DNA of 64,000 nucleotides from Anarhynchus alexandrinus. Taxonomy: Eukaryota > Chordata > Aves > Charadriiformes > Charadriidae. This document shows, piece by piece, positions 33,901-47,160 of this stretch. Made by a program: the position numbers and the translations under genes. The notes under the pieces were generated by a model. It saw only the letters and a list, made by a program, of their open reading frames with translations. It had not been told where the DNA came from and did no database searches. The stretch spans positions 8,231,448 through 8,295,447 of the forward strand of contig VUYV01000014.1 in the NCBI GenBank assembly GCA_008711295.1, given 5' to 3'. Positions within the stretch are counted from its first letter, which is position 1. Every line of letters begins with the position of its first letter.

Positions 33901-36804
33901 AAAGAGAAAAAAGTACTGGGGAACTTGGCCTTTTTCATGTGTTTCATCACTAGGTCCCTTGCCATGTTGAGCAGCAGGCTTTCCTTTTTCTTTCTTTTCC
34001 TTTTGTTTTCACCACTGATGTATTTACAGAAGCCTTTCATGCTGCCTTTCACATCTCTTGCTTGTTTCAACTCGGGTTGAACTGCTCCTGAATAAAAAAT
34101 CAACTGCACTGTTCAAGATGTGTAAAACATCTGAGTGGAGCAGATAAGCACCAGAACAGATGCGTTTAGGAAGGTTGTGCAACTTTAATCTTTACCCAGC
34201 TCTACAATTAAAAATTTATCAAACATTTTCTAAGCGCAGTTTAGTTAGTTTGTCCTACCTCAAGGCAAAAGGGTAGACGAGAAGACAGTTCTGTTGGTGT
34301 TTGCATATTTTACATCTAAATAGTATGATGCCTTAAAAGGTGCTAGGAGATTACATAGACGAATGTATGTTAGGTAGGAGTTATCTTTTTTATGGACAGA
34401 AATTACGATTCGGAGAGAAATTTGCACTGGGAATGGTGAAGCAGGGAATAAAACTCAGGTTAGTCAAATTCAAAGTTAACATCTTGACAACCAGTCAAAG
34501 CCTGCTCCCTTTCCCCTTTCTTCTGCCGGTCCTACGCTGCTCACAGCAAGAATAAAGAAATACCAAAGCTGCAGAGCCAAGGAACAGCAACAGAAGAAAG
34601 AGAGCACACATCAATGAAACAAGTAGAGACAGGCTGACCCCTCCAGAGAACAAACTTTTACAAATGACTCCAGGGTTTAATAGGGGTAAGTTTTCCTAGA
34701 ATTTCTATGGAATAGCAGTCATGAATAGAAAAAAATGTTCGTAAGGATGTTGCAGATGTGTTTCGCTTTGCCTGCAGGGCTGTGAGATTAAGAGAGACTG
34801 TCTCCAAAATTATTCCGTTTTCATTCTGCAAATTCTGCAGGAGCACTGTAGGCTACAGGTGCCTCCTTCTTGTTGCTTTCTAAAGCTTCAGAGTCTGTGC
34901 TAGTGTAAGAAAAAGTACTTTCTAGCTGGTACAGTTCCCCAAAGTCTCTGAGCCTGGCTAGTGCTGTGGCACATACAGACCACGGACCAGCAGTTCTGAC
35001 ACAAGCAGTACCCAGCCAGCCTGTTTTATTCTGATGCTAATGATGATACTTTCAAGGGTCAACATCATGAGCTTGCTGCCCACCCAAGCTCTTTTGAAGA
35101 GGAGGTATGATCTGCGTACTGGCTGTTCAGTGAAGAGGAGGTTATGCTAGCACCTAAGTGGATTAGGAAAGTGCCTTCTTTTTCTTAAAAAAGCAATCCA
35201 GTGTCTCTTTGAAATACAACAGGCCCCTCTCGAGGGAAAGGCATGCTTGAGAAGCTTTCTCGGTGGGATACAGGAGGTTTCCCTAGAGGAAGCCAAGTGG
35301 AGAGCGACTGTCTGAGCCCTTGGGAGCTGCTTGGAGCTCTGCCAAGGGAATTTTAACCTACAGAGTACGTATGCAGACAATTGTGAAGAGTAAGTGATGC
35401 TTGGAAAAATATTCCCACCCTTATCAATGTGGTATATCTCTGATCCTCAAGCAGTGTTTTGTCAGAAGGAGACCAGGCTGTGTCTGCCAGGGAGAAAGCA
35501 TGGTGTCAGGGGGCACTGGACACAGCTTTGAATGGACCTGCCTAGAACGTTTCCTCAAAAAAACCATAACCCTAATTCAAGCTCCAGAGGTCAAATTTTA
35601 TTAGTATGTCAACTAAAACACCTTTAAATGAAGCAGCTACATCCAAGACTCCCATCTCCCTGGCAATACCAGCATCTTTGCTTCTCGTGCAGTGTGTTGG
35701 TCAGTCCAGTGCTTCTTACCCTCCCATTTCATGACGCTTTTCCCAATGGCTCTTTCTTTTCCCTCTCAGTCCAGAGAAGGCTGTAACAGCCATGTATTTA
35801 ATTTTCCAGACTCGCTAGCTCTTGTCGGGCTGAAGACTGCTTTACCTGTCCTCCCAAATGCCACCATCTTTCTGATAGAGCACCTAGCGCAGTGTATAAA
35901 CTATCCAGGATATTAAAAATGCTTCTGATGGCATTAAAAGTAATATATTTTGTGTCCTCAGCCTCTGATCAGGCTCTAAACCCTCCAGGATGCTGTCTGC
36001 AGCTTTCATTTCCGCCTGTGCTCTTCGACTTGTCTGTTCCTCACATGAATGTGGGGTCATAGCCCGGCTCCAGAGAGGAAATCACGCAGTTTGCTCACCA
36101 GCAAGTTCCCCAGAGTTTCTCTGCAATGAATGTCCCAACGTGTCTGTTTTACAGAGCCCTTCTCTCTTGGTCAGCAGTGACTGATACGGCTTCATTTCCT
36201 TTCCTACCATGCCAAGACATTTTTTATTGCAAACTGCTTTTCTACTTCCGTGGAACTGACAATATAATAAAGTCTAGTTATTAAAAGAAGTATCTCTCTT
36301 GATCTTGGAGACAGAAGTTAGGTAGAAGAAAACAACATTTGTAAACCGCTCTGGTGTGTTTTCCTGTCGGGTAGAGAAATGCACATTGATCAAATGCAAG
36401 CTCCATCAAATATCCATTCGTTTACATTTGTGGTGAAATGCCAATATTAACAAACCCCTGGAAGCACTGTTACAGCTGTGACGACACAGAAATACCAGGA
36501 AGAGCTTTACAAGGAGAGCAAGTGTCTCTTCCAAGGGTAGCTGATATGGATGACCAAAGCGGCCAAGCTCTGCATCATGTGTACACCTGGAGAAAGAATT
36601 TTGTGATTGAAAACTCCTGTATTTTATCTGGTGCTATCATCTGATTACGTGAAAGACATCATCCCTCCCAACACATTTGCTCCCCTACGTCAGTGAGCTG
36701 GGCTGTGTCAACCCCTGGGAGTATCAGTCTCTTGTGAGCACTACGACGGAAAGGGAACAAAACCTGCCCACAGGCTGGAGCTGTAGTGCTTCTCTCTGCA
36801 GATG
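33901..36804. other. Intergenic sequence, no gene recognised
   Basis: Mixed-composition unique sequence. No RNA gene, recognisable repeat or conserved coding exon was found on either strand. Confidence 0.55.
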
Positions 36805-37300
36805 ATTTCAAATGATAAAATGTTTACAGAGCCTTTATAAAACCTATTTTCACATGGATGTGAGATGCAGGGACTTCCTAAGAACCAAGATAGGTCTAAG
36901 GGCTAAATGAGATATTGAGCTCAATAGTTGGGTCAACGAGGACAACGCAGGAATGCAGCAGACATGATGGTACATGCTGGGATGGCTCCAAAGAACTGAG
37001 TCGCTGGACATCAGCCTGAATATGGAACAGCTGAGCGTCCTGTGAAGGCATNCATTTCAAATGATAAACTGTTTACAGAGCCATTATAAAACCTATTTTC
37101 GCATGGATGCGAGATGCAGGGACTTTCTAAGAACCAAGATAGGTCTAAGGGCTAAATGAAATATGGAGCTCAATAGTTAGGTCAACAAGGAGAACGCAGG
37201 AATGCAGCAGACGTGATGGTACGTGCTGGGATGGCTTCAAAGAACTGAGTTGCTGGATGTCAGCCTGAAGATGGAACAGCTGAGCGTCCTGTGAAGGCAT
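36805..37300. repeat. Tandem direct duplication, two 247-bp copies
   Basis: Copy 1 (36805-37051) and copy 2 (37054-37300) align without gaps from 'atttcaaatgataaa' to 'gtcctgtgaaggcat', with 17 differences by eye (about 7%), mostly transitions. The two-base junction contains an N at 37052. The unit is not a repeat family I recognise, and no conserved protein is read in it. Confidence 0.93.
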
Positions 37301-37880
37301 AGGACTACTGTGCTTGCTTTGAAAGAGATGCAGTGGTAATACCGAGCAAGAGTGAAAACTTCATGCTAGTGCCTACAAGAATTGAAAGAAAATGTACCCT
37401 CCTCCCAAAAAAGGTGTGTGTGTGGAATTTTGTGAGGCTAGGAGCCCCTAGGAGCTGCCAAATTAGTAAATTTTTCTATTTAAATCGAAGAAGTGCAAGA
37501 AACTGTCAATTTCGATTAAACTGGTTTGGGACTTTTTGACTAGGAAGGCAAAATGAATTATTAAAGTATCAACTAATAAAGTAATTGGAGTGAAACTAAC
37601 TGAGAAAACAAAGCAGAAACAAAACATTTTATACCACTGTAATCAAATGTGCTCACTGCAGGGAAAATGTAGTGGGAATTCACATTTCCAGTTTTGCAGC
37701 AGCATTGCTTGATAACTACTGCAATGCTGCAGAAGGTTTGCGGTTTATCCAAACTGAACTGAAAACTCTCTTTAGAGAGAAACTTTTCAAGTTTATTTTT
37801 TCCTCAGGCACCACACTGGGCATATCTCCTATCTTACCAGCTACTTTTTGTAGCACCTCTAACGAAATTGCTCGCACAAC
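37301..37880. other. Intergenic sequence, no gene recognised
   Basis: Unique AT-rich sequence between the tandem duplication and the next CR1 element. Nothing recognised. Confidence 0.55.
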
Positions 37881-38110
37881 ATCATAGAATCATAGAATCA
37901 CAGAATGGTTTAGGTTGGAAAGGACCTTGAAGATCATCAACTTCCAACCCCCCTGCCATGGGCAGGGACACCTCCCACTAGACCAGGCTGCCCAAGGCCA
38001 CGTCNCCCCCTCATCCTATCACTACATGCCCAAGTAAAAAGTCCTTCCCCAGCTCTCCTGTAGGCCCCCTTTAGGTACTGGAAGGCCACAATAAGATGTC
38101 CCCAGAGCTT
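37881..38110 (-). repeat. CR1 LINE 3' fragment with tail octamers
   Basis: Begins with two copies of the reverse-complement tail unit (atcatagaat, catagaat) and then 'ggtttaggttggaaaggacc', 'gggacacctcccactagacc' and 'aggctgcccaaggcc'. This is the extreme 3' end of a minus-strand CR1. An N lies at 38005. It is too short to carry a useful part of ORF2. Confidence 0.95.
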
Positions 38111-40670
38111 TGTCATTCTGTCATTTATTTTGGTGATCTAAACGATGTTATTAGTTGTTTAACCTTCACTTACACAGACCTTCAGAAATTTGTCACCCAC
38201 CCTCCACGTAAAAGCCGCAAACAGCTGTGCTAGCCCCTACTGAGTGAAGGTGAAGTTTCCATCTTAAGCATCCTCTGCATGAGTGGGCTGAGAAAAAAGA
38301 GGGGCAGAAGTGTAAGGAGAGGTGTGTCCTTCAAAGGACTGTCAGGAAAATTACAGCTTTGATAGCACCATCCTATCCTAAAAAGCACAGCGTGGGAAAT
38401 ACGAAGGCAGAAACTGAGCTCTTTTTTTACCTATGAAGAATTTATTCCATTTCTTCCTCTCTGAAAAATACTTTTACCAAAGCCCAACTTGCGCTGGGCT
38501 TTTCTGCCCATCAAATCAGAAATGGCAAAGGAGGTTGAAGGAGACGTTGCACTCAGTGCGGCTTTGCTTTGCTTCTTTCTGCAGATGGTCTGTTTTGCTG
38601 TGCTGTGGTGAATACAGCTCCCTGGATTTTTAGCAAAGCAGTATACCCCTTTGTGTCATTAGAAGAGAATTTATTATGTCAGCAAAGACTGAATTGCTCT
38701 CCCTGGATTTTCCCCTTTAGCTGCTGAATCCAGTGAAGAAAGCCCAGGTAACTTCAGTCCCTGGGGAATGAAAAAACGCATTTAACATGAAGCATGGAAG
38801 TAGCTGTACTGACCTCTCTCGCAATTATCGCCAAATTTAAACCTACACTGAAAGCAGTGAGGCTGAGGGTAACCGAGTACCAGGTGGACAGCCTACCAAC
38901 GAGCAACACGGACAGAACCACAGGCATCTGGTCCCACCCTCCTGCATTAACACTGCTCGGTCCTCCCCATAAGCGTTACCCATCGTGGCAGTTTTCTTCC
39001 AAAAGGTGTGGTTTGTGGCTGCAAACGCGCAGAGCCGGACCTCCGGTCGCGTTGCTGACTTGTCTTTTGCAATTCTGTGCTCTGCCAGTTTGCAGTGACT
39101 CCCAGTTCCAGCATGGGTGAAAACTTGTAATAATAACTGGGCAGCATTAAAAAAGAGTAATAATCTGTCTCACTTCTTCTGCCCGTAAAATGCACTGAAC
39201 ACGTGACTTGCTTTGATACAACAGTGAATCTGTGTGACAGTGCTAGTTATTGTGTCTGCACAGAAGAAAATTCTCATAGTCTTTACAGTGTGATCTGTTG
39301 CCCCGTGCTGTTCTTTCAGTCCCGGTTGAGTGTTTGCCATGTGTCCTGTTTCAGACCATAGGTCAAGACACATTTCTGGTGTCTGGAAAGTTCTGCATTG
39401 TCATCTGTCACCCACAACTCCAGCTTCTTTGAGTGACAAATTACCAGTTAACACATGCGGCAAAGGTTTCCATCATAATTATTACTTGCAGCTCCTAAGC
39501 ACGCTGCTCCTCCTACACGAATAGGCACTGCCAGGCCCCTTTAAAAACAGGCAGGAGGTGACAATAGACAGAGGCAAGACAGTGTCACAGCGTACATGTT
39601 ACAGGCACACCAGTGTGCTGCTTTCTCAGCAGAACTGACTGTAGTTTCAGGGTCCTGTGACTTCTAACAGGAAAAAGAGGATCCTTTGGGCTCCATGGTC
39701 ACGGCAAGGGCAGGGATGCTCCCTTCTGGAAGGAGGAAGGGAATTGCGGCATGTCTGCCTGCAATCTGCCACCTACACCCCATGTCTCCTCCCAGCTGTG
39801 CTCTTCATGTTTGACTTGGTGCTCCTGTGCAGAAGCAAGGGCAAACCCTCAGCTTTAAAGGTGGCATAGAACACAAGAGAGTTTTTCTTTAGGACAGCAT
39901 GGAAAAAAGTGCTTGGAAGGACCAGATTGAGTAGTGGAGTCTTGCTCTGGTAACGAGCCTGTTAACACCGGTTTATTTTGTTTGTTGATTTTCTTGGGCT
40001 CTGCAGCCTGGCAGAACACTCTGTTCCTGATGTTCGCTTCCTGCTTCGCCTTTAGAGTACATCGAAAGCTGGTGAGAAACAAGCCATTTACAGACGGGTT
40101 TATTAACTGAGATGTATTGTTTATTTATCCACCATCACAACAACTTTAAATGTGTGATGTTTGATGAACACAAATGTCCCTCCCGTAAGAATATATTTAT
40201 TTATATCTAATGCTAGTGAGCATTAAACCTTTATTTAATGCTGTATATTTAACTCTAATGGTCTGCTGAGACATTTGTATGCTGAGTCTCCCAAAGACAC
40301 ATCCTTGTCTCTCATGTTTGAGTTCATCTGCCATATAGCTCTTGAGCACAAAGCCATGACCTTAGTGATGGGCAAAATCATCGTAAAGTTCCTATGGACC
40401 CTTTTGTTCTCTCTGTTGGTCTGGCAGCATCGTGCAGAGGGGGTTGTCTGTGCAAGGACCGTCTGACATAATGTGGTTCACTTGAGTGACGTAAACGCCA
40501 ACACTCAGTATTGCCACCCCAGAGGGCTTAGGATCCAGAGGCTGGTTTGAGATTTATGACATTTAAAACATATTTAAACGTATCTTCAATCTTTTCTCAT
40601 CAGCCACAGTGTTGGAAACATGCTTTTAAAATAGGGAATTAGGTAACTAAGGAGTTTGTGTTATTCTTAG
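38111..40670. other. Intergenic sequence, no gene recognised
   Basis: No coding exon was recognised. The stretch 40,100-40,260 is notably AT-rich with TTTATTTA and AATATATTTATTTATAT motifs, and might be a conserved non-coding element or simply low-complexity DNA. Confidence 0.5.
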
Positions 40671-41232
40671 AATCATAGAATGGTTTGGGTTGGCAGGGAC
40701 CTTTAAAGACCATCTAGTTCCACCCACTCTGCCATAGGCAGGGACACCTCCCACTAGACCAGGTTGCTCAAAGCCCCATCCAGCCTGGCCTTGAATGCTT
40801 CCAGGGATGGGGGATCTACAACTTTGCTGGGCTACCTGTTCCAGTATCTCACCACCCTCAGTGTGAAAAATTTCTTCACCTCTTCACAGGAGAGGTGCTC
40901 CAGCCCTCTGGTCATTTTTGTGGCCCTCCTCTGGACCCGCTCCAACAGGTCCATGTCATTCCTGTGCTGAGGGCCCCAGAGCTGGACGCAGTGCTCCAGG
41001 TGGGGTCTCACCAGAGCGGAGTAGAGGGACAGAATCACCTCCCTTGACCTGCTGGCCTTGCTTCTGATGCTTTCTGGGCTGCAAGCGCACATGCTGGCTC
41101 ATCATCAACTAACTTTTCATCCACTGGTGTCCCCCAGTCCTCCTCTGCAGGGCTGCTCTCAGTCCCTTTATCCCAAAGCCTGTATAGATACTGGGGATTG
41201 CCCCCATCCAGGTGCAGGACCCTGCACTTGGC
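40671..41232 (-). repeat. CR1 LINE 3' fragment
   Basis: Starts with reverse-complement tail octamers (aatcatagaatgg) followed by canonical CR1 text. On the minus strand, 40832-41092 encodes the end of the ORF2 reverse transcriptase, including [17 protein letters not shown] and [12 protein letters not shown]. It is 5'-truncated with internal stops and not active. Confidence 0.95.
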
Positions 41233-42538
41233 AACTCCAGGAGCTGGAGCTTTAGTTGACAATAAAAGTGCCGCCCAAGGCACAGTGAGCTGTGGAGATG
41301 CCAACTCTTAGTATCTACTCAGTGTGCCGGGCCGAAAGGAAAGCTTTGAAAATCTGACGCTATGTGCTGAGCTGTCATTGCTGATGATGAACTCTTCATA
41401 ACGCAGAGAAAGACGGATTCACCATCGTAATTGAGTTCTTCAAAAAAATCCTGTTGTATCCCGGGTATGAAATGCCTAATCAAATCATGTTTACTGCTCG
41501 GTGGTAGACTGCTAATTTGCTTTGATTTAGAATTTAAAAAGATAATTGCGGATGTGTACGTCTGCGTAGGTTGCTGTGAAAAGGCTTTCCTCTCCATTTA
41601 ATAAGCATTAATATGGACTGGGTTAATTTGGCTTTCCTTTTTCAATACGATTGATTTTAGTCCCTCCGTTAGAGGAGGAGATGGAGACAGGGAACGCCGT
41701 GTGCTCACAGAGGTGCAGGGAGTCGGGGAGCTGAGGAGCAGCCTCCTCTCACGGGACCTGTGGGACTCCCCTTGCCCTAAAAAACCCTCCTGGGAAAAGC
41801 AGGGACAGATACTCACGCTTTACATCTCTGCTCTTAATATTCTTGGCAGCAGTTTAACAAAGCCACTTCAGCATTTTCACTCCTGTTTTAGCGTTAATAA
41901 AAGTGGAATGAGCTGAAAGTTGCAGGTAAATGTGGCAGCAGCATAACACGGAAAAATAATTCCTGTTTACCAGATCACTTTTCTTTGGGCTTAATTCCCA
42001 CCTTCAGATGGTCGCAGGGGCAAATCCCTGCTCCCATCTGCTTGTGCCCTGACAGTGTTTGTTGCTGACCCTTTGCAGCCTCTCGCGCAATCAAAAGCTG
42101 CCCAGGCTGGGCTACTGCTGCACTCCTGGAGAACAGCTCATCTGCTCTCTTTTGCTGTTTATTTTACTGGAGGATGACTCCGAAGATCACCTTGCCTCGA
42201 CCTGCATCCAGCCGAGGCTCCCTCCCAGACTCCGGCACCTACCTGGTAGGCACCTGTGGTTTTGAGTCCAATTAGTCGGATCAGCTTTTAAAGGTGAGGG
42301 AGTCGAGATAATACGAGATCACGTGTCTGGTGTGGGGAGACTTCACGCTAGGCTGGTTAGCCTGACCCCTCAGGATCCATTTTTGCAAGAAAACAATAAC
42401 TACAGACATGAAAGCGCAACAAAGATGACGGCTCACTGGCGGCTCTTGGCAGCTCCTTCTTCCCCACTAGTAAATTCACACCAAAGATCATGTCAAACGG
42501 GCTGGTGCAGCGTTGCTGGGGTGGGATTGCACTGGCCG
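41233..42538. other. Intergenic sequence, no gene recognised
   Basis: Unique sequence of moderate G+C. No recognisable exon, RNA gene or repeat. Confidence 0.5.
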
Positions 42539-43277
42539 TGTTTCCTGGTTTGAGGTGAAACAGGACCAATTTTGTTCAGTAACTTTGCTTCTTAGCTGGG
42601 CCTCTTCTCACTACTGAAATTAACAGCATATTGTGCAGACACTGTTTGCTCTCAGAGTGGTACGAGCTATGTTTATAGATGATGCCAAGGAATGGTATGG
42701 GGAGAGGCTCCTGCTTATCCTTACTGCTCTAACAATCAAGGACAGCTGACTTTGTTATTGGACCCGTTGGAGGGTCGGAAGTGGAAAAGCGTAGAGGGGT
42801 CCCACCTGCGGGGAGGAGTGGACAGGACAGGTGACCCAAAACTGACCAACGGGGTATTCCATCCCATCTGCATCATGCTCAGTATAAAAGCTGAGGGATC
42901 AAAGGGGTCAGCGCTCTTTTCATCAGTGGCCGATGTCTGAGGAGGACTCTGTCTGTTCGTCTGCCTTTGATCCCGATCCTGAATGCAGATCCGGAATCCA
43001 GTTCCCATCCGTTACCGAGTCCAGCCTGGGACTGCCCCAGTGCCAGCCGGTGTTGTGATTGTCATCCTGGGAGCTTGATACGGTTTTGTATATATTTCAT
43101 GATTTCCTTTTATTTTGTTATTAATATTTCATTAAAGTAGTTTAGTTCCTTCTAAACTCATAAGTCTCTTTTTCCCTCCTCTGCCTCTCTCTTTGAAGAG
43201 GGGTAGAGGGGAGCATCTGTTGGTCCCATCTGGGGTTCCCCACATCCCCAGTAATCGATTCGGCCTAAACCAGGACA
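42539..43277 (+). mobile_element. Solo LTR of an avian ERVL-like endogenous retrovirus
   Basis: About 740 bp bounded by TG...CA with imperfect terminal inverted repeats (start TGTTTCCTGGTTTGAGG, end GGCCTAAACCAGGACA). It has 'ctcagtataaaagctgagg' as a TATA-type promoter around 42,880 and ATTAAA near 43,132 as a poly(A) signal. No gag, pol or env sequence flanks it, so it is a solo LTR left by recombination. I did not find a clear target-site duplication. The ERVL-like assignment is from memory of similar bird LTRs. Confidence 0.75.
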
Positions 43278-46200
43278 CAGTGTGTCGTTGCAATGTCGTT
43301 GCAGTGGAGCTCAGTCCATGCTGCTTCCACGTGTGCTGAGAGCAAAGGAGATATTGTAAAGGACACCCCTGGATCCTGCTGTAACCTTTGTCTGTCCTCT
43401 CCTTCCCCTGCCAGTGTGAATCTTAGGTTCTCCAGAAAGGCAGCAGCACTACTGCCATCCTCTCACATGGGCTTAATCACATGCAGAAGCATGTATTAGA
43501 ATTCAGAGTTCTTTCTTCTGATCTTGCTTGCAAAGAGACAGGAATCCATTTTCCTGGTCTTCAGGGATGAAGACTTTCTCTGGAGATCCTTCTTGTAATT
43601 TTTTGCCACTCATGGAAATGGTAGTGATTAAGTATTGTAACTTTCCTGAAGCAGCTTACAATGACTAACTTCTGAAATACTGTTAAAAATACCCCCAAGT
43701 CCTAGGGCATTCCAGGAGAAATCTCGCCATCCTAGTGTGGTATCTCCAAGGCTACTGATTGTGGGCATAAATCAGGATGGTGAGATCCATCTCCTCTGTA
43801 GAAACAGCAGAAGGAGGGTGCCGCCTGCCAGGGTCCTTCAGCCTGTTTGCTGTAACACCAGGCTCTCCTGATCCCTGCTTCAGAGCTCGCTGGGCTTAGG
43901 GTTTCTGGCCATGGATTTAGCCATCTGAGGTGTGGGGTGAAAGATTGTCCGAGTTCAGACTTTGGTGCGACTTCGCCATTTTCAGCTATTGCCTCTCCCC
44001 GTAAATGATGTTTTATCTCAGCCAGTCTTGCAGTATCATTTTATACAAAAGTGGTATTACCCGAGGAGGTGCTTTGTGCTGTTTGGTTTGGCTGCTCCTG
44101 TCCCAGGAGCTGCAGAGGGCAGCCTGGGCACCGGGAGGCAACCTGGGGCCACGGCATGGGCAGGGCTGCAGTTGCCAACCCTAGGGACGTCTGCTGCAAT
44201 CCAGGCAAGGACACAGGGAGCAGTGTCCAGGGTAGGCTCAGCAGGTGGAAAGCCAGATGTAGGTGGCTGAGTAGATTTTGGAGTGTGAGATTTTTCCTTT
44301 ATCTGCTTTTCTGTTCATCTGGGAACGTCAGAAAACACCAAAAGCACCATTTGTGGTGTCTCCCCGCTTCAGGCGATGGCCCTGAGCTCAGCCCGTATTA
44401 GGCAGAAGTTGTGTTTGACACCGGTGAAAGATGTGCAGAGAACATGTGTTCTCTGAGCCTGGAAAAGAAACACTGGAAAACTCATTTAGAGGGAACATGC
44501 ATTCAAAGGGACAAAACACAGATGTCCCAGTGGCCAGATCAGCCATGAGTGGCTTTGCCCTGGAGCATTCCCCTTCTAGACCAGGTCCACATGTCCCTCG
44601 CATGAGCAGAGCTGATGCCACCGGGCAGGGCTCACCTTTCCCTGCATTGCCCCTTCACCACAGCCTGATGCCAGCCCCGAGGTAAGACCATCTGTGGCCA
44701 GCAAGGGATGCCCCCAGGTCACCAAGCAGCAAAATGTGTTCACCATCAATATGGATTAGGTCAGGGGCTGTGAGACTCTTCTGCCACGTATCCAATCCCT
44801 GAATTACAGCAATATTTTCCCCTGAAACTCTGCTTCTCATGTTCACCAGCACAGCAATATTTCCTAAGCGCTTACAAGACGTAGTTGTTTTCCTCTGCGA
44901 GTACGTTTTGCACAGGAGATGCAGTACGTGAAGCAGATTTCCCATACGACGAGAGGATGTTTTGCATACATTCCTTTAGAGAATTATTGCTGAACCTCTG
45001 GGGATCTGGAATACTACATCTATTAATACACCTTAATTAAAATAAATAGTTCTCCTAATTATGTCTTGTCACACGGTTTGTACCCTACAATTTGCTGGTG
45101 TGATGCAGCTATGATAAAAACATTAAAAACATATGTAATTTTACCCGTACAAATGTACTGCTGCGGTGCTTGACAGATTGCTCTGTCTTTTATGAAGATG
45201 TTGCCTTGTATTCTGCAGGTCACATTAAGGTTTCCTGAAGAGATGTTTTCATAACTTTAAACAGTTCTGCTTCCAGATGCAGTTTTCTAACTGTAAGGAC
45301 ATTGAGATCCACAAGGACAGAGTCACCTGACGAAACACAACCGTGAAACGAAAACAAGACAGAAAAAAACAGAGATAAAGGGAGTTGCAATTTATAGCTT
45401 ATGCCATAAATAAGGCTTACTCTGACAAGAAGATCAACTTTCACAAGCATGAGCATCTTTGAAGTGACAACAAGGGAATCTTTCCAGTGGGGTGGGAATG
45501 GCTGCCACTTGTGTCTTCAAAAAGCTGTGGATTCCTCCTGTCTACGCGCATCTTTGCAGAGCATCACTTCGCATCTGGAATCTCTGAGTCCCCATCCTGT
45601 ACCTTTGAGGCACAGCAGCGTCTGAATCACTGCAGTTGTTTGCTTTTATTTGTGTTTCAGTCAGTTTCGGTTCCTCAAAACTTCTGGTTATCTAAATCCA
45701 GGCCCAGCTGGCTTCTTTCTATGTAAATAAATTAAAAAGCTCATTGTACTTGTTCAACCTAAAAAGGAAAATGAAAAATCTTGTCTGCCAAACATCTTGC
45801 CCCTTATTAATTCTCCTGTTTGTAGAGGGAGGGAGACTCTTCAGTTTTCAGCATCACCCAGAATTGGTTTTGTTAACTGGAGTCGTTGGTTGTTTGGTAC
45901 TCTGTAATACCGACAGCACAGCAGCCCTGCACGCAGTACAGATGGGACCGCTCTCTCAGATGAACCAAGATGTGCACAGCGGCTGCTAGAGGTGGTTGCC
46001 CACAAGAGGAAGGATGTGCTCCAAGGTTGGCACCGATTAGGCAAATGGAGCTGGATTAAACAGTGTCTTCAAAATGTAATTCAAACCTGCTTCTCAGGAA
46101 AAAAGGTAACAGTAAAACAAATAATAAAGACACCTGTTTTCCGTTGCATCGGTCACTAAGGTCTGTGGTCATTTCCATGAAAATGCCACTAGAGGAAATA

Positions 46201-46929
46201 CCCGGATTTCTGCTTAGCAGCCCCTGCTTTTGAAGCTTAGATCGCAAATATCAGCAAAAAGTCTCTTCTTTTCCCCTATACCTTGACTGGGATGATTTCT
46301 TTTTTTTTTTTTTATTTTTAATTTTATGATAGGAAATTAGAAGAGCCACAGAAATAGGAAGAGCTGGAATTTGTTTGGACCTCAGGTCCCAAAAAGACAG
46401 TGCTGTGCAGTAAGGGCAGAAAATCACAGCACATAGAGCTGGTACCTGGATCCAGATCCCTGGACCTCTCACCAAGGGCGACCTCCAGAGTCTCAAAATT
46501 ATTATGGGCCTGTGCTGGAAAGGGCAGTGACTTTATGGATGCCTGCTGAACTAAGGCCAACGGCCTTCTCTGTGAAGGTTCCAGGGGACACTGCAGCAAG
46601 GAGCTTTCACTGCATAACACTGTTTAATGCAGAAAGGAAGAGGTGAAAGCACAGAATGTATTTCACTGCTGGGGAGATTTAAAGTGGGATATATTGCAGG
46701 GGGAACTTGGAGTGGTCTGTGTCCCTCCTCCTTGCTCCCAGCTCTCACAGCCTGTGTCCGAAGTATTTGTCCCTTCTAGACTGGCTGCAGGGGAGCAGCA
46801 CTGAGCTCTGGGCGTGCATCCCCTAAACCACTGTGAGATCCCAGAAATAACGACTGGGTTTAGAAAAAGGAAAAAAAAACCCAACAAAACCAAACAAACC
46901 CAAACCCCAGTGACAAGGTCCTCTCCGGC
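43278..46929. other. Intergenic sequence, no gene recognised
   Basis: Moderate G+C, no recognised exon. An AT-rich stretch at 45,000-45,160 (ttaatacaccttaattaaaa and similar) stands out and may be a conserved non-coding element. A long T/A tract lies at about 46,297-46,325, and A-rich CAAA low-complexity sequence lies at 46,861-46,906. Confidence 0.5.
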
Positions 46930-47160
46930 TGTTTGCTGACGGCTGGACCTGGTGCCTGCCCGGGGGAACATCTCCTACTAGGCCAGAAGCGCCTCAGCGG
47001 GAAAAGCGCGGCGGGGCCGGGGAGCGCGGCGGGGCCGGGAGCGCTGCGGGAGGCGCGGGCGGCCGCTCGGCTCGGCCTCTGCTGCCACCTGCCGTCCGCT
47101 CCCTCCGCCGCCCGCTCCCGGCGCCGCTCTGCGCGCGGGGCTCGCCCCCCCCACTCCCCC
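46930..47160. promoter_or_regulatory. Orphan CpG-rich, G-clustered block (small CpG island)
   Basis: Strongly G+C- and CpG-rich compared with both flanks. It contains a tandem of 'gcggggccgggagc'-like units at about 47,007-47,045 with several GGGG/GGG runs that could form a G-quadruplex on the plus strand. Sharp edges: TTTTTTTCC and AT-rich sequence resume after 47,160. No known gene starts here, so it may be a promoter of an unannotated transcript or just a compositional island. Confidence 0.6.
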
